The notes under the pieces: model-generated
Seen by the model: only the letters and a program-made list of their open reading frames with translations
The model's database searches: none
Told to the model about the DNA's origin: nothing
Translations under genes and position numbers: made by a program
In this document: positions 53,765 to 63,935 of the stretch, piece by piece
Layout of the letters: every line of letters begins with the position of its first letter
Position numbering within the stretch: position 1 is the stretch's first letter
Origin: Prorocentrum cordatum
Lineage: Eukaryota; Sar; Dinophyceae; Prorocentrales; Prorocentraceae
Assembly (NCBI GenBank): GCA_963575745.1
Contig: CAUYUJ010022404.1
Coordinates: 52,501-116,500, forward strand
Reading direction: 5' to 3'
DNA: 64,000 nucleotides

Positions 53765-55340
53765 TAGATTGAATATGGGGGACGTCTCGAGCGGGAGCCT
53801 CGTGTGTGAGTGAATTGCGGGGGCGTCTCTGTCGGGGGCCCTCTCCTTGTGGGGCCCGCACTTCATATAATCCGAGCGGGCCATAGGGATCCTGTATTTG
53901 TCGTCACCTTTGGGCTCCTGAGGCCTGAGCATGGGGGAAGGATCAGGCGGGGGCCTCGTCTGTGAGTGAATTGCACAGAAGTCTCAGGCGGGGGCCCTCT
54001 CCCATTGGGGCCCGCGCTTCATCTTTTTAATCCGAGCGGGCCATCGGGATCTTGTAACTGTCGTCACTTTTGGGCTCCTGAGGCCTGAATGTCTCAGGCG
54101 GGAGCTTCCTCCCTATGGTGCCCGCGCTTTGGATCCGAGCGGGTCATCGGGGCGTGGTAACTGTCGTCGTTTTTTGGGTGCTGAAGCTTGAATATGGAGG
54201 AAGTATTCGGCCGGGGCCTCGTCTGTGAGTGAAATGCTAGGAAGTCTTAGGCGGGGGCCTCCTCCCTGTGGGGCCCGCACCTTACGTTCTTAATCCGAGC
54301 GGGTCGTCCCAACCGTGGAATTGTAGTCACTTCTGGGCCCCTGAGGAGGTGAGTATGGGGGAAGTAGCAGGCGGGGTCCTCGTCTGTGAGTGAATTGCGA
54401 GGAAATCTCAGGCGGGGAATCCCTCCCTATGGGGCTCGCAGGTAAAGATGTTCGAACCCGAGCGGATCATCGGCATCTTATAACCGTCGTCACTTTTGGG
54501 CTCCTCAGGCTTGAGCGTCGAGGAAGTCTCAGTCGGTGGCTTCGTCCGTGAGTGAATCGCTCGGAAGTCTCCTGCGGGGGTCTCTTCCCTATGGGGCTTG
54601 CACTTCGCGTTCGAATCCGAAACGGGTCATCGGCAACCTGTAGCTGTCATCAGTTTTGGGTTCCGCAGGCCTGAGCATTGAGGAAGTCTCAGTCGGGGCC
54701 CTCGTCTGTGAGTGAATTTCGAGGAAGTCGCAGGCGGGAATTCCCTCTCCATGGAGCCCGAACTTCATGTTGGTAATCCGAGCGCATCATCGGCAACTTG
54801 TAGTTGTTGTCAATTTTGGGCTCCTCAAGCTTGAGCAGGGAGGAAGTCTCAGGCGGGAGCTTCGTCTGTGAGTGAATTGCGAGGAAGTCTCAGGCGGGGG
54901 CCCCCTCCCTGTGGGGCCCGCACATCATGTTGGTAATCTGAGCGGGTCATCGGCAACTTTGAACTGTTGTTTTTCTTTGGGTTGCTCAAGCTTGAGCATG
55001 GAGGAAATCTCATGCGGGGGCCATGTCTATGAGTGTATTGCGAGGAAATCTCATGCGGGAGCCCCCTCCTTATGAGTCCCGCACTTCATGTCGGTGATCC
55101 GAGCGTGTCATCGGCAACCTGTAACAGTCGCCACTATTGGGCCAAAGCTTAAGCCTCCAGCGGCCTGCGCGGCGTCTCCCCGCCATGACGGGTCCCGCAC
55201 TGCATGTTGGCAATCCGAGCGGGTCATCGGATTCTTGTAACTGTCATTTTTGGGGTTCCTCAGCTCCTGCGGCTTGAATGCGGGGAAAGGGCTCCTCAGC
55301 TCCTGCGGCCAGAAAGCGAGGTATCAGGCGGGAACTTCGT
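53765..55340 (+). repeat. About 160-nt satellite
   Basis: About nine units, judged from GTGAGTGAATTGC-type words at 53807, 53963, 54223, 54389, 54550, 54709, 54867 and 55029. Each unit also has GGGGCCCGCACTTCATGTTG, AATCCGAGCGGGTCATCGG and GTCACTTTTGGGCTCCT. GAGGAAGTCTCAGGCGGGGG occurs twice per unit, so the unit may itself be an old dimer. Confidence 0.92.
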
Positions 55341-55459
55341 CTGTGAGCCAAGTGCGTGTAGCCTCGTCTGAGCTTGTCGTCGGCAAATTTGTTGTTGTCG
55401 TGGGCCTGCGCGCCCGAAAGGGCGACTGAGGAGCTGACGACGACGATGACGGGACAGCG

Positions 55460-55690
55460 GCTGGCCGCAGGGGTTGTCCCTTTTGTCCGGGCCAGGGGTG
55501 GTAACCCATTCTCGGCCGAATCGGGGGCAGGGGTGACCCCTTGTCTCCGGGCCGCCGGTGGTAGCCCACCGGCGGCCGAATCGGGCGCAGGGGTGGCCCC
55601 TTGCGCCCGGGCTGGGGGTGGTGACCCATCGTCGGCCGAATCGGGGGCAGGGTTGGCCCCTTGTCTCCGGGCTGGCGGTGGAGCTGGGAG
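55460..55690 (+). repeat. 60-nt tandem repeat, four units
   Basis: Units contain CGGCCGAATCGGGGGCAGGG and CCCCTTG(T/C)(C/G)(T/C)CCGGGC. The period of 20 codons keeps frames open on both strands. Confidence 0.9.
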
Positions 55691-55779
55691 ACGCTGGCGA
55701 GGTGGGTCAACGCGCGCGCTCGTCGCGACGCGCGGCGCCTGGGCGTGCCCTTCGTTTTCTTGCGGGCCATGACGAGTGC

Positions 55780-56579
55780 AGCACGGTCCAGGGCGATCCC
55801 GACGCGGGCCGGCGCCTCTTGAACGTCCCGAACATGCACAAGTCGGGGGACATCCACGGCGTCTTGCAGGCCCACGTCGGCATGGAGGTGCGATTCACGG
55901 CAGCGCAGGAAGAGCTGAAGAAGAAGATGGCTCGTGCAGGAGCAACGGGCTACCATCGTGTTCTTCGAGTTCCACCGCGAGGGCGAGCAGCGGCGCGAGG
56001 AGTGCTCGGCAGGCCAGCTCTTTCGGCCCCGGTTCCTACCGCAGGGAATCTGGCTGCAGGTGCGCGGCTTCAAGGAGTCTCCGATCTACCAGGAGGTCGC
56101 CGAGGTGCTGCGACAGGGCGCCGAAGACGCCGACGACGACGGCCAGGCCGAGGCGCGGGCTCGGAGCTTGCTGATGTTCAGGCCCAGCGAGCAGGAGTTC
56201 ACCTGGCAGAGCTCAGGGCCGCGCGCTGCGCGCCGCTCGGGGTTTACCTTGACTCGCGCGCCCCGCCGTGCCTCCGCGCCGTCGCAGGGCCAGGCGCCGC
56301 GCAAGGGCGTCGCCATCGACTGCGCGAGGGGCGAGGGCGCTGACCGCGCGGGCACGTCGGGCGACCAGTGGTGGCAGCACCTCTACGTCATGCTCTCCCG
56401 CGCCACGCGCGCGCGCGGGACATGCTGATCCTGCGGCCGCCTTTGCGCGAGTTTCTGGAGCGCGGGCCGCCGGCGCTATTGCGGGGGGGCTCAAGGAGCT
56501 CGATGAGATATCGAAGACCTCCATGGATGAGGCCGAGCAGCTCGCCGCGGAGCTTGGCTTCGTGCTGCCTCCCGCCTGA
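55780..56579 (+). pseudogene. Degenerate PIF1-like helicase, C-terminal part
   Basis: Traceable over shifting + frames. Frame 1 has LLNVPNMHKSGDIHGVLQ and HVGMEVRFTAA. Frame 2 (55934-56407) has QEQRATIVFFEFHREGEQ, FRPRFLPQGIWLQVRGFKES and the helicase C-terminal string LYVMLSRAT (56381-56407), the motif VI-like end of PIF1/RecD-type enzymes. Frame 1 continues RARDMLILRPPLREFLERGP, and frame 3 finishes LDEISKTSMDEAEQLAAELG and stops at TGA (56577-56579). At least three frameshifts break it. The N-terminal Walker A and B motifs are absent, so this is a truncated copy. PIF1-like helicases occur as amplified genes and inside Helitron-type elements; no Rep/HUH motif was seen, so the source is open. 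Confidence 0.7.
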
Positions 56580-57044
56580 GCGCCGCGGCGCGCGGCTTGA
56601 GGCCCGCGGGGTTGCCCCGGCGGTCTGGCCCGTGGGGTTGCCCCGGTCTGGCCCGCGGGGTTGGCCCGGCCTGCCCTCGCGCCCCGTCGGCCCCGGCGGG
56701 GCCGTCCCAGAGGGGCTTCGCGATCTAGCCGTCGGCGAACGCGCGCGTTGGCCGAGGCGGCGACGGCGCCGAGGAAAATCGACTTGCTTGCCCCGACCGG
56801 GGGCGGAGGGGGCGAGCATAGGGAAGCGGCGGGGGGATGGCGGGGGGGGCGGGGAGGGAGGGTGATGATGAGGAGGGGGTGGGGGGGGGGGGGAGGAGGG
56901 GGGGGGGGGGAGAAGAACGAGGGGGGGGATCGATGCAGATGGAGGAAAGAGCAAAGCTCAGGGCGAGAGAGTGATGTCCGCCAAGGGCGACGAGGGAAGG
57001 GCTAAGGGCTAAACGGATTCTCGTGCGGGGTCTTGCAGTCGGAG
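56580..57044. other. GC-rich short repeats and G-runs
   Basis: Three repeats of GCGGGGTTGCCCCGGTCTGG-like sequence (56606-56680), then G-rich low complexity with runs of up to about 12 G (56830-56930). No gene. Confidence 0.6.
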
Positions 57045-57265
57045 TAATGTAAGGGTTCCCATCTGTTCCTGTACTTTGCGAGCTATCGCTATTCCATTTT
57101 CAAGCGGAGTTGCGGGCTCGAGTTTTCCGCCGCGCCCCTCCCCTTGAATGGGGCCCAGTGGGCGTTGCAGGCGCGGCCTGGCCAATCCCGGAGCAGGGCC
57201 GCGCCGCAGTGGAAACGCGGGGCTGGAGTAGTGCAGGGGCGGTCGGGCGGGGCGGCTCTCGAACG
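57045..57265 (+). repeat. Flanking-repeat derivative, copy C
   Basis: The left half (57064-57130, TGTACTTTGCGAGC and TATCGCTATT, GTTGCGGGC) matches 52160-52225. The right half (57148-57262, GGAGCAGGGCCGCGCCGC, GTGCAGGGGCGGTCGGGCGG) matches 53000-53112. The approximately 780 nt between those two matches, including the ORF at 52177-52956, is missing here. Confidence 0.75.
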
Positions 57266-59075
57266 ATTGTCGGCGCCGGGCCGGCGCGGTGCGGCCCAAG
57301 GCCTGGGGTCGCGCGCGTGGCGTCTGGCAGCTGCGCTGCCGGCGTCTCAGAGTTTTCGCGCTGTCCGCGCGCGCTGGCGATCACGAAATCGCAGGGCGCG
57401 AGGGGCGCGTCGACCGAATCGTCGGCCACGTCGAGAGCGTCTTCGGCAAAGTGAAAGGTGATTGCGATGACTTCAGCACTTCTGTGTCCGCCAACATCGC
57501 AGTGCCGATGGCGCAGTGGCGCCCGGCCAGGACGAGTGCATAGACGCGCTGATCCACGTCGGGCGCGTCGACCTGGTCAAGCCGAAGGCTGACGAGCCAG
57601 CGTGAGGTCCACTCCTGGACTTCTTTGTCTTTCTCCTCGGGGCAGCTGCCTATGCGCTGCTCGCGCAGCGCCGCGTCGTCGTCTGCGTTGTCGCGCTGCG
57701 GCGGGCCGGGGCCGGGCTGCTCGCCGGGCGCGCGATGCAGTTCGACTGCGTTGTTCTGGCCAGGCAGAAGATCAAAGCCCCCGTCGTTTTCCCGCCGATA
57801 GAGCGCGCGGGCCAGATCCGCGCGCGCAGCGACGGCCCCTTCGAGCGCGAGGGGGATGCGGGATGCGGTGCGAGAGGCGCCGCGCGCATGTGTCTGGGCA
57901 AGTGCCGCAGAACACGTGGGCAGATCTGCCGCTTGCTCGACGCTGCGAGCCGATTGCGCGCGCTTGCGTGCAGATCCCCATTCGGCTCCTAACTGTTCGC
58001 TGCGCGTGGGGCAGCGCGCGGTTTGCTTGTGCGCCCCCTCGCGCTCCGCGGGGTGGCGCTCGGGCCCGCCTCGGCAGATGCGATCGGGGGGCTGAGGGTG
58101 GAGGATGTTTGCGCTGTGCCGGCCGAGGTGGTTGTGGGTTGCATGTCCGTCTTCTCTGCGTTATCGTCCGTGGACCGCGCGCGGCCGACATCGGGGATAG
58201 CGCGGCAGGCCGCCTGCGCTGGCTAGCAAACCAGGCGCGCGCGGCACAGCTATCCGACATGCTGCGGTGCGACGCCCGTGGCAGCGATGGCCGACCCCGC
58301 GACGGAGGGGGACATCAACCGGGGTCTCATCTTCGACGTCGTGGAATGGGAGCTCGCCCATGACCGCCTTGCCGTGAGCTTGAGCGGGGAATGCCACGAT
58401 ATGACAGTGCCGAGCCCCATCTAGAGCAACCTCGACGAGGACGTCGACGACGGGCGATCAACTCGGCGTCGCATGTCCGAGCTGTGTTCGCGAACGCGCC
58501 GACGAACGCGCATTTCGCCAGCTGCGTTCGCGATTGCAGCGCGTTGCATCGGGCAGAAAAGTATGAATATTTCCGTTTGTCACGAACTATGTTCACGAAC
58601 GCGACGTAGTGTGCCACGCCAGTGAGGGGCTGACTCCATGAACTCTGCTCGCGGGTCAGCAGGCCGTTGCGCGTTGAGTGCGAATTGCGCGACCGAGGAA
58701 CCTCGCGTATAGTATGGTTGGAGTGGTGATCGCTCAGGTTGACCATGTGGGACTGATGTTGGTTGCCACTGCCCCGCCGATACCGTTGGTGACGCCAGTC
58801 AGGAGGAGAGGAGGAGGGATACTGTAAACTTTTGTTCAATACGCACGGAATGCGACCTGCGGCGCCGACGAGGCAACGAACACTATGGAACGCGATCTTC
58901 GGCGGATCGCCTCAGATCAGGTCTGAGAGACAGGAAATTTTGAAGGATCGCAACCTTCGGTGACAAGCTTCTGGCAGCGTGCAAACGATAATAAACAAGC
59001 TTTCGGGGAACACATGGGAGAGAATGATTATGAACAGGAAGAGGAAGAGGAAGAAATAGAGTAGGAGGATGAGGG
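57266..59075. other. Unassigned GC-rich DNA
   Basis: No domain recognised. Frames at 57602-58363 (+) and elsewhere are Arg/Ala/Cys-rich, as expected from GC content. TTCGCGAACGC-like words recur at about 58485, 58500 and 58590. AT content rises after 58900. Confidence 0.35.
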
Positions 59076-59079
59076 TTGT

Positions 59080-59745
59080 TAGGAGTCTCTTGGGGCACCC
59101 TTGGGGTCTGTTGGGGGCTTCTTGGGGGCCTCTTCGAGGCCTCTTGGAGGCATCTTGGGGGCCTCCTTGGGCCTCTTGGGGGCCTTTGGGGGCTTCCTGG
59201 GGGTCTCTTTGGCCGTCTTAGGGCGTTCCTGGTCCGTCTGACGCCGTCTGGAGCCGTCTTGGGGGCCTCTCTGGGCCGTCTTGGGGCCCTCTTGGGGCGC
59301 TTCAGGGCCGTCTTGGAGGCCATGTTGGGCGTCTTGGAGGCCTCTTGGGCCGTCTTGGGGCGCTCTTGGGGCCGTCTTGGGGGGCCCTTGGGCCGTCATA
59401 GGGCCTTCTTGGAGGCCTCTTGGGCGATCTTGGGGGCCTCTTGGGCCGTCGGAAGGCCGAAAAGAAGAAAACGCAAAAAACCTTGAAAAACCTAAGGAAA
59501 CCAATGATTTTGGCCTCTTCGGGCTCTCCTGGAGAACGTCTTGGAGGCCTCTTGGGCCATCTTGGAGGCATCTTGGGGCCATCTTGGCCGTCTTGGAGGG
59601 CATCTTGGGCCGTCTTGGAGGCATCTTGGAGCCATCTTACCCGTCTTGGAGGCCATCTTGGCCGTCTGGGAGGCATCTTGGAGGCCATCTTGGGCCATCT
59701 TGGCCGTCTTGGAGGCCATCTTGGGCCAAGTTGGGGCAACAAAGG
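59080..59745 (+). repeat. TTGGG-rich array, copy 9, with AT-rich core
   Basis: The longest and most regular block: TTGGGGGCCTC/TTGGGCCGTC units, then GCCATCTTGGCCGTCTTGGA units after a core at about 59455-59520. The core has CCGAAAAGAAGAAAACGC and ACCAATGATTTTGGCCTC. Confidence 0.9.
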
Positions 59746-59990
59746 CATTGACAGACGGATTTTGGGAAAATTACGGGTGGCCGGCGGGACGGGCCGAAGC
59801 CCATTGGGGAGTTCTTTTAGAAAAAGAACCAAAACCAAAACCTGAAACATCCAGCACGCCGTGCACCCCTGCAAGCAGGGGGCGGCGGATATATAGTGGC
59901 CGTCGGCCTATCCCGCCACCGTGCCTTGGTTGTCGGCCTGAGATCCTTGGCGCCTGGGTTGCGGGTTAGAATCCATGCCTTAATGGTACA
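59746..59990. other. Spacer between two TTGGG arrays
   Basis: Contains a small inverted repeat, GTTCTTTTAGAAAAAGAAC (about 59812-59830). CACGCCGTG and GCGGATAT(A) recur near 59853-59898 and 60595-60625, so both arrays end in related sequence. Confidence 0.55.
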
Positions 59991-60520
59991 TGGGGCTTCT
60001 TTTGAGCTTCTTGTGGGGGCCTCGTGGCGCCTCTTGGGGGCCTCCTGGGCCCTGTTGGGCGCCTCTTGGGCCCCCTCTGGGGTCGTTTTGGGGCGGAAGG
60101 TTCGGATTGTTGGTTCAGGCTCCCTTTCTTGGGCCCCTCTTTGGGCCATCTTGGGGCATTCCTGGGCCGTCTTGGGAAATCTCTTGGGCCGTCTTGGCGC
60201 CCTCTTGGGCCGTTTCGGGCGCCTCTTTGGAGCGTCTTGGGCCTCTTGGGGGACTTTTGGGGCCGTGTTCAACGCCGTGGAGGCCGAAAAGCCGTTGCAT
60301 AATAAAAATGTACGTGTTCCCATCGGAATTCGACGATTTTGGCCTCTGGGGCCCCTCTTTGGAATGCTCTTGGAGGCTTCCTGGGCCGTCTGGGAGGCTT
60401 CTGGGACCGTCTTGGTGCCATCCTGGGCGTCTTGGGCCGACCTTTGGGCGTCTTGGCGGCCTCTTGGGCCGTCGTGGGGGCTGCTTGGAGCCCTCTGGGG
60501 CCTCGTGGGGCCTGATGACA
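59991..60520 (+). repeat. TTGGG-rich array, copy 10, with two cores
   Basis: Core 1 (about 60088-60130, GTTCGGATTGTTGGTTCAGG) and core 2 (about 60275-60350, AAAAATGTACGTGTTCCCAT and GACGATTTTGGCCTC) both have relatives in the array at 18640-19330. Confidence 0.9.
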
Positions 60521-61440
60521 ACTTTGCCCCCCCCCCTCCAAACCGGCCGGACTGGGCTCCCGGGGGAGGGGTTTGGGGAGGGTGAAGCATCTCACACGCC
60601 GTGACCCCAAGGGGTCTGCGGATATGAAGTCAATATGCTCAGTAGCGTGTTGCTGGGACCATCGAAGGGCAGATGCTCTGACGAAGTACAAGCACGTCTG
60701 GCAGGGCTGGCAAGCCGAAAGAATACCCAGCTCTTCTCGAAGCCAGGCTGCTCACAAGAGATCGGACGTCGGCGAGCTGTTACGCTACGCACTGGGCTTG
60801 GGGGGACCAGGCGACACATAAGATCTCCTCCGGTCCCACGAAGTAGAGCGACACGCCGTGAGCTCGCAAAGCATAGCGTGTCGCAGGGGCCGCCACCGCC
60901 GCCGCCGCGACAGGCGGAAGCGGGACGGCATCAGGCGCATGAGAGATCGGCAGTGCCAGATATCCGACGATCTGATTTGTTTCCACCAGCGGTTTTCCCT
61001 TGATTGCCTTCGGTGGCTGTTGCCGGGCCCCGGGACCATCAGAACGGGCCCCCGGGCCGCGGATTGAAAAAAACACGTGGGTGGACATCAAGCTTTTCAG
61101 GCTCAGGGCTTCCAGAAGCGGCCGCGTGTGGCCGCATGCCCTTCCAGCGACAGGCCCTCCTGTGGCCAGGGACGCCTGTCCTCCACCTCTGCATCCGGCG
61201 CGCAGCTCCCGGATGCTCCGCACGTGTGTGAATCCAGCCAGGTGTGTCTCCGGCGCTCCGGGAGGCCACTGAGCCTGAGGCGCTGCGCTGGGCGGGGCCT
61301 CCCAGACCCCCGACGTGGTGATTACCTAACAGCGAAGACTGATAGGTTTCTAGTGGGGTCAGAAGAGAGCATCATGACTCCCCAGGGCGGTCTGGGCGGG
61401 ATCCGGACGGGTGCCGCGGGAATCCGGGGACCCCTTTTTT
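60521..61440. other. No confident gene
   Basis: A minus-strand frame (60780-61223) contains a moderately protein-like stretch (PLVETNQIVGYLALPISHAP, VSLYFVGPEEILCVAWSPQ) but no known domain. It may be a small exon or chance. Confidence 0.3.
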
Positions 61441-61945
61441 AGCCAACAGTAACGCACTTCGTGGTCTTCGAGTTCCCAGAACTCCATTCCTGGGCATGAT
61501 TTTGAATGCCCGGAGCCAACTGTAGGCCACTTCGTGTTCTTCGAGTTCCCAGAACTCCATTCCTGGGCATGATTTTGAACCCGAGCCAATTGTAGGCCAC
61601 TTCGTGGTCTTCGAGTTCCCAGAACTCCATTCCTGGGCATGATTTTGAATGCCCGGAGCCAACTGTAGGCCGGTCTTCGAGTTCCCAGAACTCCATTCCG
61701 AGTTCCCAGAACTCCATTCCTGGGCATGATTTTGAATGCCCGGAGCCAACTGTAGGCCACTTCGTGGTCTTCGAGTTCCCAGAACTCCATTCCTGGGCAT
61801 GATTTTGAATGCCCGGAGCCAACTGTAGGCCACTTCGTGGTCTTCGAGTTCCCAGAACTCCATTCCTGGGCATGATTTTGAATGCCCGGAGCCAACTGTA
61901 GGCCACTTCGTGTTCTTCGAGTTCCCAGAACTCCATTCCCGGGCC
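61440..61945 (+). repeat. About 73-nt tandem repeat
   Basis: Seven units with CATGATTTTGAATGCCCGGA, GCCAACTGTAGGCCAC and GAGTTCCCAGAACTCCATTC. One unit is truncated near 61675-61700. The unit has no stop in any minus frame, so the long minus frame cycles through all three readings. Confidence 0.95.
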
Positions 61946-61949
61946 ACAT

Positions 61950-63120
61950 TTTGAATGCTGAGGCAGGCTGATGCTGAGGCTGAGGCAGGCTGAGGCTGAG
62001 GCAGGCTGAGGCTAGGCCGAGGCTGAAGGCAGGCTGAGGCTGAGGCTGAAGCAGGCTGAGGCTGAGGCTGAGGCTGAGGCTGAGGCTGAGGCAGGCTGAG
62101 GCTGAGGCTGAGGCTGAGGCTGAGGCAGGCTGAGGCTGAGGCTGAGGCTGAGGGCTGAGGCAGGCTGAGGCAGGCCGAGGCTGAAGGCAGACTGAGGCTG
62201 AGGCTGAAGCAGGCTGAGGCTGAGGCTGAGGCTGAGGCTGAGGCTGAGGCAGGCTGATGCTGAGGCAGGCTGAGGCTGAGGCTGAGGCTGATGCAGGCTG
62301 AGGCTGAGGCAGGCTGAGGCTGAGGCCGAGGCTGAAGGCAGACTGAGGCTGAGGCTGAAGCAGGCTGAGGCTGAGGCTGAGGCAGGCTGAGGCTGAGGCT
62401 GAGGCAGGCTGATGCTGAGGCAGGCTGAGGCTGAGGCTGAGGCTGATGCAGGCTGAGGCTGAGGCTGAGGCTGAGGCCGAGGCTGAAGGCAGACTGAGGC
62501 TGAGGCTGAAGCAGGCTGAGGCTGAGGCTGAGGCAGGCTGAGGCTGAGGCTGAGGCAGGCTGATGCTGAGGCAGGCTGAGGCTGAGGCTGAGGCTGATGC
62601 AGGCTGAGGCTGAGGCAGGCTGAGGCTGAGGCCGAGGCTGAAGGCAGACTGAGGCTGAGGCTGAAGCAGGCTGAGGCTGAGGCTGAGGCAGGCTGAGGCT
62701 GAGGCTGAGGCAGGCTGATGCTGAGGCAGGCTGAGGCTGAGGCTGAGGCTGATGCAGGCTGAGGCTGAGGCAGGCTGAGGCTGAGGCCGAGGCTGAAGGC
62801 AGACTGAGGCTGAGGCTGAAGCAGGCTGAGGCTGAGGCTGAGGCAGGCTGAGGCTGAGGCTGAGGCAGGCTGATGCTGAGGCAGGCTGAGGCTGAGGCTG
62901 AGGCTGATGCAGGCTGAGGCTGAGGCAGGCTGAGGCTGAGGCCGAGGCTGAAGGCAGACTGAGGCTGAGGCTGAAGCAGGCTGAGGCTGAGGCTGAGGCT
63001 GATGGCAGGCTGAGGCTGAGGCAGGCTGATGCTGAGGCAGGCTGAGGCTGAGGCTGAGGCTGATGCAGGGTGAGGCTGAGGCAGGCTGAGGCTGAGGCCG
63101 AGGCTGAAGGCAGACTGAGG
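61950..63120 (+). repeat. (GAGGCT)n satellite with 150-156-nt higher-order unit
   Basis: Hexamers GAGGCT with CAGGCT and GATGCT variants. The marker GAAGGCAGACTGAGG recurs from 62188 about every 150-156 nt (62188, 62339, 62489, 62644, 62799, 62954, 63110), defining a higher-order repeat. The minus frame is Ser/Leu/Gln/Pro-rich for compositional reasons. Confidence 0.95.
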
Positions 63121-63159
63121 CTCGGGTGAGGGGAGAATGAGTCGGTCATCTTACGATCG

Positions 63160-63214
63160 CGTTCGGCAAAGGCCAAAGGAGACGAGCTGCGTCTCCTTTG
63201 GCCTTTGCCGAACG
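63160..63214. repeat. 25-bp perfect hairpin
   Basis: 63160-63184 and 63190-63214 are exact reverse complements with a 5-nt loop (AGCTG). The arm starts CGTTCGGCAAAGGCCAAAGG. It sits just after the GAGGCT satellite. Confidence 0.97.
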
Positions 63215-63318
63215 AGGCCTTTGGGCTCGTAGCAAGGTCAAAGGAGTTGACCCAGGGGCCCTCGAAGGCCTCCCCGGAGGCCTCTGGAGATTCGGGGCTC
63301 CGAAGATCCAGGGCTCTC

Positions 63319-63460
63319 ACGAGGACGCGAAGTTATTCGCGCTTCGCTGTCCTCGTTCCTTCTCCCCCTCCTCCTCGTCCTCCTTTTCTCCCTTTGGCGG
63401 GGCGGCGCGAGAGCGCGAAGTTATTCGCGCTTCGCGGAGCGCGAAGCGCGAAGTTGGGAG
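63319..63460. repeat. Two related GCGAAGTTATTCGCGCTTCGC hairpins
   Basis: GCGAAGTTATTCGCGCTTCG occurs at 63327-63346 and about 63415-63434. The first is enclosed by extra pairing arms ACGAGGAC (63319-63326) and GTCCTCGT (63349-63356). The second is followed by a further inverted GCGCGAAGCGCGAAG block. Confidence 0.85.
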
Positions 63461-63935
63461 CCCTAGGAAGATCGAGGATCGTGGTCCTGGAGACCCGGTA
63501 GCTGCCCCCGAGGGCCAGAACGGAGGAATCAACCGCCAAGATAGAGCGAAGGAACAAGAAAACGCCTGAGATTTGGGCTTGGTGGCCTTCGTTCCATACC
63601 TCGGCTCTCTGGCATGGCAGCCTTCCGGGACCACCCGGGCACCTCCGGAACGCCCTCGACGAGGCAGAGCCGGAGGACGCGTGATGGGGGAGCGAGAACG
63701 GGGGGCAGCGAGGGCTGCAGAAGGGGCCCTTTCCCGTTGGGGCCACTATAGAGGGGGCCCTCCTGGGGCCCAGAGAGGGGCCCCCCAGGGCCCCAGACGT
63801 GCACCTTTTTCTCGAGGCCGGGGGATTGTGGAGTCCCTGTGGGTTTCAGACGATGTTTTACGATCTTTCACGTTGCTCCTCATCATTATTATGATATTTC
63901 CTCTCTCGCGTTCTCTCTCTCTCTCTCTCAATCTC
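63461..63935. other. No gene recognised
   Basis: Mixed sequence with a CTCTCT tract at 63905-63930. Frames on both strands lack domains. Confidence 0.4.

Noticed and set aside
56600-57045. Helitron 3' end after the helicase remnant
   Set aside because: No convincing hairpin plus CTRR end could be located in the G-rich low-complexity DNA.
59905-59985. tRNA-like B-box (GGGTTAGAATCC)
   Set aside because: One mismatch to the B-box and no matching A-box, anticodon arm or acceptor stem could be folded around it.
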